DNA from: Actinoplanes oblitus
GTDB lineage: Bacteria > Actinomycetota > Actinomycetes > Mycobacteriales > Micromonosporaceae
Direction: 5' to 3'
NCBI RefSeq assembly: GCF_030252345.1
Contig: NZ_CP126980.1
Location: 2,991,501-3,055,500, forward strand
Length of the DNA: 64,000 bases
The notes under the pieces are model-generated. The model was not told where the DNA came from. It saw only the letters and a list, made by a program, of their open reading frames with translations, and made no database searches. Shown here one piece after another: positions 26,962-34,625 of the stretch. How positions within the stretch are numbered: the stretch's first letter is position 1; each line of letters starts with the position of its first letter. The position numbers were made by a program, and so were the translations under genes.

Positions 26962-28542
26962 ATGACCGCCGCTGACCTGATCCTGATGGCGGACCGGATC
27001 CACACCATGCTGCCCGGTCCACCACCGACCGCGATCGCCGTCGCCGGCGGGACGATCACCGCGGTCGGCGGGCGCGCGGACGCCCGCGACTGGCGTGGCC
27101 CGGGCACCCAGGTGCTCGACCTGGGCCCGGCCACCATCACCCCCGGCCTGGTCGACGGGCACGCGCACCCGGTGATGGGCCTGAGCATGACCCGGGGCGT
27201 CGACCTGTCTCCGGTGCGCACCCGGGACCAGCTCGTGCGGACGCTGCGGGCGGCACCCGCCCCGGACGGCTGGATCGAGGGCTACGGGCTGAACCCGGAC
27301 GCGTTCGAGGGCGCCCCGGTCACGCACGCGCCGCTGGTCGAGGCGCTCGGACCGGACGTGCCGGTCTTCCTGGTGCTCTTCGACGCGCACTCGGCACTGG
27401 TCAGCCCCCGAGCGCTGGAGATCGCCGGGATCACCGGCCCGCGCGCGTTCGCCTCCGGCGCCAGCGTGGTGTGCGACGCCGACGGCACGCCGACCGGGCA
27501 CCTGCTCGAACTGGAAGCCGCGATGGTGGTGCACGAGATGCTCCCCGAGGATCCGCCCGCGGACCGGCGGGCCCGGCTGCGCGACCTGATGAACCGGATG
27601 GCGGCCAGCGGACTGACGGCGGCGAACGCCATGGATTTCGGGCTGGACTCGCTGGAGCTGTTCACCGCCCTCGAGGCGGACGGCGAGCTGCCGCTGCGCT
27701 GGCGGTGCGCCCCGTTCGTGATGCCCGGCGACGGCCTGGCGAAGGTGGTCGAGCAGCAGCGGCTCAGCGGCCGCCGCTGGCGGGTCGAGGGCGCCAAGTT
27801 CATGATCGACGGAACCATCGACGGCGGCACCGCCTGGCTGAAGGAACCGGACACGCACGGCGAGTCGACCGCCTGCTTCTGGCCCGACCCGCGGGAGTAC
27901 GCGGCGGCCGTCGAGGTGCTGGCCGGCCGCGACATCCCGATCGTCACGCACGCCATCGGCGACGCCGGCATCCGGTTCGTCCTGGACACCCTCGGCCGCC
28001 TGCCGCGCCCGCGCCTCCCGCACCGCGTCGAACACCTCGAGACGATGCCCGCCGAGCTGCTCGGCCGCTTCGCCGAACTCGACGTGACGGCGAGCATGCA
28101 GCCCACCCACTGCACGCACTACACCCGCGCCGACCACACCGACAACTGGTCCCAGCGTCTCGGCGACAAGCGCGCCGACCGCGGCTTCCGGGCTCGTGAC
28201 CTGCGCGAGCACGGGGCGCGGCTGGCCCTCGGCTCGGATTGGCCGATCGCGCACTTCGACCCGCGCGGCATCATGGCGGCGGCCCGGCTGCGCCGCCCGG
28301 CCGGCGAGCCGTCGATCGCACCGGTGCTGCCCGAGCAGGCGCTGACCGCCCGGATGGCCCTGGAGGGCTTCACGACACAGGCCGCGGAGGCGGCGGGCCA
28401 GTCCGACGCGGGCCGGATCGCTCCCGGCTTCCGCGCCGACCTGTCGGCTTTCGAGGTGGATCCGCTGACCGCCGGCCCCGATGAGTTCGCCGAGTCCCCG
28501 GTGCCGCTCACGGTGGTCGGTGGGAGTGTTTACCGCTTTTAA
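26962..28542 (+). CDS. Amidohydrolase family protein (YtcJ-like)
   Basis: 526 residues, ATG start behind GAGGAG. The metal-dependent amidohydrolase fold is evident: the N-terminal composite domain, then GLVDGHAHPVMG (the HxH metal pair), later HAIGDAGIRFVLDTL and HRVEHLETM (metal histidines) and LALGSDWPIAHFDPRG (the catalytic/metal aspartate). The C-terminus ends with G-x-x-A-D-L-x-x-x-E-V-D-P-L. This is the long YtcJ-like subgroup, whose members hydrolyse amide or imine bonds in small molecules; the substrate is not known. It is 46 bases after the lactate permease and on the same strand. Confidence 0.88.
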   Translation: MTAADLILMADRIHTMLPGPPPTAIAVAGGTITAVGGRADARDWRGPGTQVLDLGPATITPGLVDGHAHPVMGLSMTRGVDLSPVRTRDQLVRTLRAAPAPDGWIEGYGLNPDAFEGAPVTHAPLVEALGPDVPVFLVLFDAHSALVSPRALEIAGITGPRAFASGASVVCDADGTPTGHLLELEAAMVVHEMLPEDPPADRRARLRDLMNRMAASGLTAANAMDFGLDSLELFTALEADGELPLRWRCAPFVMPGDGLAKVVEQQRLSGRRWRVEGAKFMIDGTIDGGTAWLKEPDTHGESTACFWPDPREYAAAVEVLAGRDIPIVTHAIGDAGIRFVLDTLGRLPRPRLPHRVEHLETMPAELLGRFAELDVTASMQPTHCTHYTRADHTDNWSQRLGDKRADRGFRARDLREHGARLALGSDWPIAHFDPRGIMAAARLRRPAGEPSIAPVLPEQALTARMALEGFTTQAAEAAGQSDAGRIAPGFRADLSAFEVDPLTAGPDEFAESPVPLTVVGGSVYRF

Positions 28543-28558
28543 CCCCTTTTCGGTACGA

Positions 28559-28575
28559 CCTGGGGCTCCCCCAGG
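28559..28575 (+). terminator. Short hairpin after the amidohydrolase
   Basis: CCTGGGG and CCCCAGG form a perfect 7-bp stem with a CTC loop 17 bases behind the amidohydrolase stop. No T-run follows. The rest of the 28543-28774 spacer shows no gene. Confidence 0.5.
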
Positions 28576-28774
28576 CGCACCGAGCCCGTCCCGGGCCAAC
28601 CCGCGAGGCGGTGCCACCCGGGGCCGACCAGCGACTCACGGGTGTGTCTGTGGGTTCGCGGGTGTGGCTCGCGGCTGTCGCGGGTGCGTGCTGGTGGTCG
28701 CGGTCGTCCTATTCAGCATCGACGTGCCGGTCGGTGTGGGTGCGTGCCGCCCGGACCGGGAGCGGCCGGTGCGG

Positions 28775-29137
28775 TCACGGGGCGAAGCGGGCGGGCGTGA
28801 CACCCAGGATGCGTTTGAAGTGGCGGGTCAGGTGGGGCTGGTCGTAGAAGCCGCTCCGGGTGGCGGCTGTGGAGAGCGGCTGACCGGCGAGGATCAGGCG
28901 GCGGGCCCGGTCGACCCGGCGGGAGATGACGTACTGGTGTGGGGTCATGCCGAACTCGTGGCGGAACGAGCGGACCAGGTGGGCCGGGGCGAAGTGCAGC
29001 CGGTCGGCGGCGGTGCGCAGCGGGAGGCCGGCGACGATGTGGGATTCGAGCAGGTCGCGGAGGCTGTGTGCGGCGCCGCGGTGGGGTGGTGGGACCGGGT
29101 GCGCGCCGAGGTGCACCCGCAGGCGCTCCAGGGACAC
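28775..29137 (-). pseudogene. AraC-type regulator, DNA-binding part only
   Basis: 120 residues from a GTG hold both helix-turn-helix units of an AraC regulator: LRTAADRLHFAPAHLVRSFR with FGMTPHQYVISRRVDRARRL, then LSTAATRSGFYDQPHLTRHF with LGVTPARFAP. The usual N-terminal sensing domain is missing. Upstream in the same frame is DEPAADDLLAVSLERL, and in another frame RRALEHLVDG, typical of the linker; a one-base change in the CCCCC run around 29171-29175 would join them. Beyond that the ricin-type gene begins, so the sensing domain has been lost. Most likely a 5'-truncated, frameshifted remnant, though the DNA-binding part could still be made. Confidence 0.6.
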
Positions 29138-29227
29138 CGCGAGCAGGTCGTCGGCGGCCGGTTCGTCGCCGGGGGCGCCGACCCGTCGACAAGGTGCTCA
29201 AGGGCGCGTCGACGCACGGGTGAGCGG

Positions 29228-30196
29228 TCAGCGCAGGGACCACCGCTGGTGCGACTCGCCGGTGCACCTGACGACGACGACCCGGGTGCCGGGGCGGGCG
29301 CCGCCGGACGGGTCGGTGAGGCACTCGTTGCTCGCCATGTTGATCACCTCGTGGGCGCCGGTGGTCCGCCACAGGGACGGGGTACGCCTGTCGCAGTCGG
29401 CCAGGTGCACCGTGTCGTCGCCGACCAGCAGCGCGCACCTGCCCATCACCCGCAGCGTCCCGTCGTCGGCGAGTGTCCACACCTGGGCGATCGAGCCGTT
29501 GCAGTCGAAGACCTGCATGCTGTTGTCGTCCGACGGGATCGCGTTCGGCACGTCCAGGCAGAGGCCGTTTCCGCTGACCAGCGCGCCGGTGCCGGCGGTC
29601 AGCGGGGACGGCGCGATCGCCGCCGGCAAAGGGGCGGTGGTCCCGGACCCGGCGGTCGAGCCCGCCTCGGCCGAGGCGGTCGTCCGCGTAGCAGGGGTGG
29701 TGGCCGTGGTGGCCGGTCCGGAGCTGGCCGCGACCGAGGCGGTCGGCTTCGGGTCCCGGGTGTGGCCGCTGTCGCCGCCGGTCCCGGTGCTGCCGGCGCT
29801 GCCGGTGGTCGCCCCGGCCGCGTCATCACCCGGGGACGGTGACGCCGAGGCGGCGGCCGGGCCGGTCACCGCGGGCAGTGGACGGTCGGGCAGGTCGGCC
29901 GAGAGGGTGGGCTCGAACACGGGGCGCAGCGCGGTGTACCCGGCCACCGCCAGCACGGTGACCACCCCGGCGCCGACGCCCGCCACCAGCAGCGGCCGCC
30001 GTCGTCGCCGCGGCCCGCGCGGCTTACGCGCCGCGGTGCCGGAGAACACCGGAAGGATCTGGGTGGGCGAGTCGGACGCGGTGCCCGCGGGCCAGGTGGC
30101 CCCGGACGAACCAGACTCCGTCGGCTCGCCGTCCTGAACGACGAACGGACGCACCAACAACGGGTCTCGGTCGGTACCGAAGTCCTCGTCGTCCAC
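29228..30196 (-). CDS. Membrane-anchored protein with C-terminal ricin-type lectin domain
   Basis: About 322 residues from the GTG at 30196, 8 bases after a GGGG box; GTG 30205 is possible. A cytoplasmic acidic N-terminus (VDDEDFGTDRDPLLVRP) leads to a basic cluster (PRGPRRRRRP) and one membrane helix (LLVAGVGAGVVTVLAVAGYTAL). Then comes a Ser/Thr/Ala/Gly-rich stalk of about 110 residues and a C-terminal beta-trefoil domain with NGLCLDVPN, IAQVWTLADDGTLRV, GRCALLV and HQRWSL, the Q-x-W repeats of ricin-B lectins. The lectin part is expected outside the cell and may bind sugars. A close homologue with known function is not recognised. Confidence 0.75.
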   Translation of the reverse strand: MDDEDFGTDRDPLLVRPFVVQDGEPTESGSSGATWPAGTASDSPTQILPVFSGTAARKPRGPRRRRRPLLVAGVGAGVVTVLAVAGYTALRPVFEPTLSADLPDRPLPAVTGPAAASASPSPGDDAAGATTGSAGSTGTGGDSGHTRDPKPTASVAASSGPATTATTPATRTTASAEAGSTAGSGTTAPLPAAIAPSPLTAGTGALVSGNGLCLDVPNAIPSDDNSMQVFDCNGSIAQVWTLADDGTLRVMGRCALLVGDDTVHLADCDRRTPSLWRTTGAHEVINMASNECLTDPSGGARPGTRVVVVRCTGESHQRWSLR

Positions 30197-30241
30197 GGTG
30201 TGCACCCCCGGTCGGCAATCGATGAACCAACTTACCGGCAC

Positions 30242-30722
30242 CGGCGGGCCGGCGTGGGGTCCGTCCGCCGGAGCGGGCCTCGGCCGAGCCGCCCAGCCGG
30301 GTCCGCCGGCTGTTCCGGCGGTGGCCGCCGGAGGGTACGGCCGGGGTCGTGAGCTGCGAGCATGCGGCCCGGTCGCGCAGCCACCCCCGATGCCGGAGTG
30401 GCCTGCATGACACCGGCAAAGTCAGGTCGCCGACAGGCGTGTCAGTGGAACCGGTCAATATTCCGAAGGCCGGTCGGCGGGCCGGCCGGCCAGCGTGGTG
30501 AGAGGTGGCCAGCGAGCCCAGCCGGAGCCGGCCGGCGTTTCGGGAAGCGGGCCAGGGAGCCCATCCGGAACCGGCCGGCGTTTCGCGAAGCGGGTCAGCG
30601 AGCCCAGCCGGAGGCGGCCAGCGTTTCGGGAAGCGCGCGAGCGGGCCTGGCCGGAGTCGCGTTCAGGCGGCCGGGCGCCTCCAGGAGGAGAAGCCGCCCG
30701 GCCGTTCCGTGTCGGCGGTCCG
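30242..30722. repeat. Intergenic region with 43-bp tandem repeats
   Basis: Three copies of a 43-bp unit lie at 30509-30551, 30552-30594 and 30595-30637, with part of a fourth to about 30660. Each has a C-AGC-GAGCC start, then CCGG and GGCGTTTCGGGAAGCG near its end, and copies differ at a few positions. 43 is not a multiple of three, so the repeat is not coding-driven. It sits between the end of the VIT/vWA gene and the promoter side of the ricin-type gene. The remaining 30242-30508 stretch shows nothing recognisable. Confidence 0.8.
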
Positions 30723-33191
30723 TCAGCGTTTCCAGAAGGGTTTGGGGCCGGGCTTGCCCGGCGCCGCGCCGAAGTCGGTCAGCACGCGCACGGCCGTGGA
30801 CCACTTCTCGTCGAGCGGGGCGTCCCCGGTCAGCAGGCCGGCCAAGGCCCGCAGCGGGGAGAACTGCTCGTCGGTCAGTGGGGTGAGCAGCACCGTGAGC
30901 CGGCTGGCCAGATCGTCGAGCAGGTCTCGGCGCTCGTGAGCGGGCCGGTCGGCGGCGTCGCGCAACCGTCCCACCTCGACCGCCACCAGGTCACGGACCT
31001 CGGCCAAGGACATCTCGCCGGCGCCGGCGGGACGACGGGACCGGCCGAAGCCGCGAACGCCACCGGCAACCGGCGGCCGTCCGGCCTGACCGGCCGGGGA
31101 GGCGGCCGCCGGAGCGGGGCCGGCCAGGAACTCGGGTGCCCCCGCGTCGTCGAAGCTGGTGGGGACCGACTTGGTGTGCCTGGTGCTCTCGGCCCGGGCC
31201 GCGGCGAATCGCGGCGCGCCCGGTGCCGGCGGCGACGGTGGCATGATCCGCGGAGCGACGCCGGCCGGGCCACCGGGGAATGGCGACTGAGCGGCGGACA
31301 GGATCATCCCGGCGGCGGCGATCGGCGCAGCCGGCGGCTCCCAGCCGGACGGCATCTCGACCGGCTGGGTGACCTTGCGGACCTGACCGCCCTCGTTCAC
31401 CACCCGCTCGTCGACCGCCACGAACGCGGTGAAGCGGCACAGCACGCCGAACCGCAGCGAGGTCGCGACGATGCGCGGCTCCAGCGTGTCGTCGCCCGCC
31501 GTGTACGCGTCCTCCATGTCCCGCAGCCGCGCCCGCGCCCACTGCGTGGTGACCGCCGGCTCGGCCCGCTCCCGCACCGCGACCGTGGTGCGGAAGTCCT
31601 GGTCGTCCCGGGTCCGGCCGGTGACCGTGAGGTTGCCCGCGGCGGCGCCGGCGAAGCGCCCGGAGAGCACCAGCGGGACACCGGGGTAGAGCCCGGGCAG
31701 CCGCTGCGGCGTCCGGGTCCCCTCGATCGGGAGGAATCCGTCGGCCGCCACGGACAGGCCGGTGACCAATGGGGCGCCGATCCGGCGGTGGATGTGCTCC
31801 ATCGCCTCGTCCAGCCGGTCCTCGCTCTCCACCAGCTCGGCCCGACCGGCGCCGAGCGCGGCCAGCCGCCCGAGGAATCCGGCGTTGACCGCCCGGTCGA
31901 TGCCGATGGTGTGCAGCCGGGTGCCGCCGATCAGCGGGGTGACCTCGTGGACGATCTGGTCCTCGTTGCCCACCTGACCGTCGGTGACCAGCACCAGCAC
32001 CCGGTCGCGCCCGGCGCTGTCGGCCAGCAGGCCGAGGCCGGTGGCGAGCGGGCTGAGCAGCTCGGTGCCGCCGCGGGCGTCGGCGCGGGCCAGGTGCTCG
32101 ACCGCGCGATAGCGGTTGCGGTCGGTGGCCTCGCTCAGCCCGGACTCCAGGCCGGCCGGCCGCTCCACCTGGTGGTCGAAGGTCAGCACGGCGAACCGGT
32201 CGGCGGTGGTGAGCGTGTCGATCACCCGGGCCGCGGCGCGCCGGGCGGCCACCATCTTCCAGCCGCCCATGCTGCCGGACCGGTCGAGCAGCAGCACCAC
32301 GTCCTTGGGGCGCGGCGGCGTGGCGTCCTCCGGCGGGAGCACGACCAGCTGCCAGGTGCCCTCGTCGCCCTCCTCGTCGGGCACCGCGATGGCGGTCTGG
32401 CCACCAGGCGCATAGGCCAGGCGTAGGACGAAGTCGCGATCGGCGCGCTCACCGGGGGTGATCCGCAGGGTCCCGTCCTGCTCGGTGACGGCGTGCAGGC
32501 TGGAACGCACCTCGCCGAGCTCCAGACCGGCCGGGTCCACGGTCACGCTCAGCGACAGGCGCAGCGGGTTGGGGAAGCCGGGGAGCAGCACCGGCGGTGA
32601 GATGCGGGAGGCGTCCGGCACGGCGTCGGTGTCCGGGGTCTGGCCGTCGCCGGCATACGGTCCCGGCAGGGCCGCGCCCGGGATGTAGCGCGGTGCCACC
32701 ACCAGCGGGAACCGGAAGGTGGCCGCGCCGTCCTCGAACGGCAGCGGGCCGACCAGCCGCAACCGCACCACGATCCGCTCGCCGGGCAGGATGTTGCCGG
32801 CCCGCATGGTGAACACGTCGGGCCGCTCCTCCTCGGCGATCGAGGCGCGCCGGCCGGCCGCGATCGCCGACTCGTACTGCTCGCGGGCGGCGCCGCGCTC
32901 GTGCAGCTCGGCGGTGACGGTGCGGTCGTCGGCGGTCATCGTCATGCCGGTCACCGCGGCACGGTCGGGCAGCGGGAAGACGTAGGTCGCCTCCAGCGGG
33001 GTGTCGTGCGTGTTGACGAACTCGGCGGTGACCTCGGTGCGGGCGACCAGACCACTGATCGCTGCCGACACGTCGAGCCGGTCCAGCGGGAGGTTGCCCC
33101 GCTCGGTGCGCATCGAGCCGAAGCCGGACTCCGGCACCTGCCGGACGCGTTCCAGCTCGCCCGCGCCCATCGGATTGACGTAGATGATCAC
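30723..33191 (-). CDS. VIT and von Willebrand factor A domain protein
   Basis: 822 residues. Domain order: VIT (vault inter-alpha-trypsin) domain at about 25-160 (NTHDTPLEATYVFPLPDRAAV, and VFTMRAGNILPGERIVVRL), vWA domain from about 295 with the MIDAS metal site DRSGSMGGWKM and later TDGQVGNEDQIV, then a C-terminal part with a Pro/Ala-rich linker and a helical end (HERRDLLDDLASRL). No signal peptide or membrane helix, so probably cytoplasmic. It overlaps the MerR-type gene upstream by 4 bases (ATGA) and is translationally coupled to it. The family is widespread, with no settled bacterial role; metal-dependent protein-protein binding is expected. Confidence 0.9.
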   Translation of the reverse strand: MIIYVNPMGAGELERVRQVPESGFGSMRTERGNLPLDRLDVSAAISGLVARTEVTAEFVNTHDTPLEATYVFPLPDRAAVTGMTMTADDRTVTAELHERGAAREQYESAIAAGRRASIAEEERPDVFTMRAGNILPGERIVVRLRLVGPLPFEDGAATFRFPLVVAPRYIPGAALPGPYAGDGQTPDTDAVPDASRISPPVLLPGFPNPLRLSLSVTVDPAGLELGEVRSSLHAVTEQDGTLRITPGERADRDFVLRLAYAPGGQTAIAVPDEEGDEGTWQLVVLPPEDATPPRPKDVVLLLDRSGSMGGWKMVAARRAAARVIDTLTTADRFAVLTFDHQVERPAGLESGLSEATDRNRYRAVEHLARADARGGTELLSPLATGLGLLADSAGRDRVLVLVTDGQVGNEDQIVHEVTPLIGGTRLHTIGIDRAVNAGFLGRLAALGAGRAELVESEDRLDEAMEHIHRRIGAPLVTGLSVAADGFLPIEGTRTPQRLPGLYPGVPLVLSGRFAGAAAGNLTVTGRTRDDQDFRTTVAVRERAEPAVTTQWARARLRDMEDAYTAGDDTLEPRIVATSLRFGVLCRFTAFVAVDERVVNEGGQVRKVTQPVEMPSGWEPPAAPIAAAGMILSAAQSPFPGGPAGVAPRIMPPSPPAPGAPRFAAARAESTRHTKSVPTSFDDAGAPEFLAGPAPAAASPAGQAGRPPVAGGVRGFGRSRRPAGAGEMSLAEVRDLVAVEVGRLRDAADRPAHERRDLLDDLASRLTVLLTPLTDEQFSPLRALAGLLTGDAPLDEKWSTAVRVLTDFGAAPGKPGPKPFWKR

Positions 33192-33844
33192 TGATCTCTC
33201 CTATCGGTGAGCCCACGGGACGCGAGCAGGTCGAGCAGTGGCCGGGCGGCGGTGGCGAGCTCGGCGCGATCGAGCCGGCCGGCGTGCAGGGCGCCGGGCA
33301 CCAGCAGGATCACGCCCAGCCCGAGGGGGACGCCGGTGAGCAGGGCGTCGGCGGCGAGCGGGGCCAGGCCCGGATCGGCGGGCGGTGGGAGGACGTCGGG
33401 TGCGCCTGGTGGCGTACCGAAAGGGGGGTTGTGATCGGCGGGGAAGGCCCAGTCCGCTGCCGGCGCGGCGGGCGCTGACTTCCAGAACGGTGGCCGGGCC
33501 GCCTCCGGCGCGGGTGGGGGATCGGTGCTGAGCAGCTCGGCGGGCACGCGGGCGACCTCGGTCAGGGTCTGCTCCGGTGCCCCGGCCAGCTCGGCCTGGA
33601 TCTCGGCGAGGGTGCGGCCGGCGGCCTGCCGCCGCTTGATCGCCACCAGCTGGAGCAGGTGCCGGGGACCGTAGAGCGCGTTGCGCCCGCGGGTGCCCAG
33701 CGGCCGGTCGACCAGGCCGATCGTCGAATACCACCGGATCGAGCGGGGGTCCGGCAGATCACGGACGCGGCCGTTGGGCGCCCCGGAATACTCCGCGGCG
33801 AGCGCGGCACGCACCCGATCGACCAGCTCCTCCATCGTCCACAT
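33188..33844 (-). CDS. MerR-family transcriptional regulator
   Basis: 218 residues. The N-terminal winged helix has the MerR pattern PDPRSIRWYSTIGLVDRPLG, then NALYGPRHLLQLVAIKRRQA and GRTLAEIQAELAG. The C-terminal half is Pro/Ala-rich and lacks the cysteine pattern of metal sensors, so the ligand is unknown. A perfect 11-bp inverted repeat lies 11 bases upstream of the ATG and covers a TTGACA -35 box reading toward this gene, so the protein very likely controls its own promoter. It forms an operon with the VIT/vWA gene (ATGA overlap). Confidence 0.88.
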   Translation of the reverse strand: MWTMEELVDRVRAALAAEYSGAPNGRVRDLPDPRSIRWYSTIGLVDRPLGTRGRNALYGPRHLLQLVAIKRRQAAGRTLAEIQAELAGAPEQTLTEVARVPAELLSTDPPPAPEAARPPFWKSAPAAPAADWAFPADHNPPFGTPPGAPDVLPPPADPGLAPLAADALLTGVPLGLGVILLVPGALHAGRLDRAELATAARPLLDLLASRGLTDRRDQ

Positions 33845-33854
33845 GCGGCGAGTC

Positions 33855-33879
33855 TGACACTGTCATGGTGACAGTGTCA
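33855..33879. promoter_or_regulatory. Perfect palindromic operator of the MerR/cyclase divergent promoter
   Basis: TGACACTGTCA and TGACAGTGTCA are exact inverted repeats separated by TGG. On the minus strand the end of the palindrome supplies TTGACA (33880-33875); an 18-base spacer and CAGACT (33856-33851) follow, ending 6 bases before the MerR-gene ATG. That spacing suggests a leaderless transcript. The long spacer between promoter boxes, filled by an inverted repeat, is the classical MerR-type arrangement. The cyclase gene starts 23 bases to the other side and could share the operator. Confidence 0.8.
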
Positions 33880-33902
33880 ATGTCTCGTGCGAGGATGGCG
33901 GC

Positions 33903-34625
33903 ATGCTGGATCGGTTGCGGCTGGTGAGCCTGTCCCACGTCAACGATCCCGGGCGGATCAGTGTCTTCCCGGGTGATCCGCCCTTCGAGCTGGAGCCGGT
34001 GGCGACCCTGGACGAGGACGGCTTCTATCTGCAGGCGGTCCGCGGCGCCGAGCACACCGGCACGCACTGGGGCGCCCCGGGGCACTTCACCGCGGGCGGC
34101 CGGCTCGCCGACGACCTGGAGCCGGCTGATCTGTTCCGGCCGGCGGTCCGGGTCGACGTCCGTGCGGCCTGCGCCGCCGACCCGGATTACGCGGTGACCG
34201 TCGCCGACCTGCGGGCGTGGGAGGAGCGGCACGGCCGCATCCCGGACGAGTCCGTGGTGATCATCTGGACCGGGTGGGAGGAGCGGTTCGGCACCGCCGG
34301 TTTCGGCCGCCACCCCGGCTTCGCGCCGGAGACGGTGCGCTGGCTGGTGGAGACCGGCCGGCTGGGGGAGCGGGGTGGCACCGGCACCGACGCGTTCAGC
34401 CCGGATGTCAGCACCGACGCCGATTTCACCGTCTCCAAGCTGGTCTATCAGCGTCGCCGGATCAGCCTGGAGGTGCTCGCCCACCTGACGGATCTGCCCG
34501 CCACCGGAGCCTGGGTCCTGTGTGGCGGGCAGATCAACCGAGCCGGTTCCGGCTCGACGGCGCTCATCTACGGCGTGCTGCCGCCGCCTCCGGGCTGCAC
34601 CACCCCGTCCACCGTCAGCGTGTAG
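33903..34625 (+). CDS. Cyclase-family metal-dependent hydrolase
   Basis: 240 residues. It belongs to the cyclase (kynurenine formamidase-like, PF04199) family. The metal site is seen in GAEHTGTHWGAPGHF (H-x-G-T-H-x-x-[AS]-P-x-H-F), and later TGTDAFSPDVSTD supplies the second conserved region. Family members hydrolyse N-formylkynurenine, isatin or related amides; the substrate here is unknown and no tryptophan-catabolism genes are adjacent. It is divergent from the MerR gene and may share its operator. Its last 58 bases overlap the 3' end of the convergent peptidase gene. Confidence 0.85.
   Translation: MLDRLRLVSLSHVNDPGRISVFPGDPPFELEPVATLDEDGFYLQAVRGAEHTGTHWGAPGHFTAGGRLADDLEPADLFRPAVRVDVRAACAADPDYAVTVADLRAWEERHGRIPDESVVIIWTGWEERFGTAGFGRHPGFAPETVRWLVETGRLGERGGTGTDAFSPDVSTDADFTVSKLVYQRRRISLEVLAHLTDLPATGAWVLCGGQINRAGSGSTALIYGVLPPPPGCTTPSTVSV

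Noticed and set aside
25197..27221. 674-codon open frame on the minus strand opposite the lactate permease
   Set aside because: Its Arg/Gly/His-rich composition is a shadow of the high-GC coding strand; the permease has clear family motifs.
30509..30660. CRISPR array
   Set aside because: Copies are directly adjacent without spacers and no cas gene is present.
30495..32426. Long plus-strand frame through the VIT/vWA gene
   Set aside because: Shadow frame; the opposite strand has the MIDAS motif and domain-consistent sequence.
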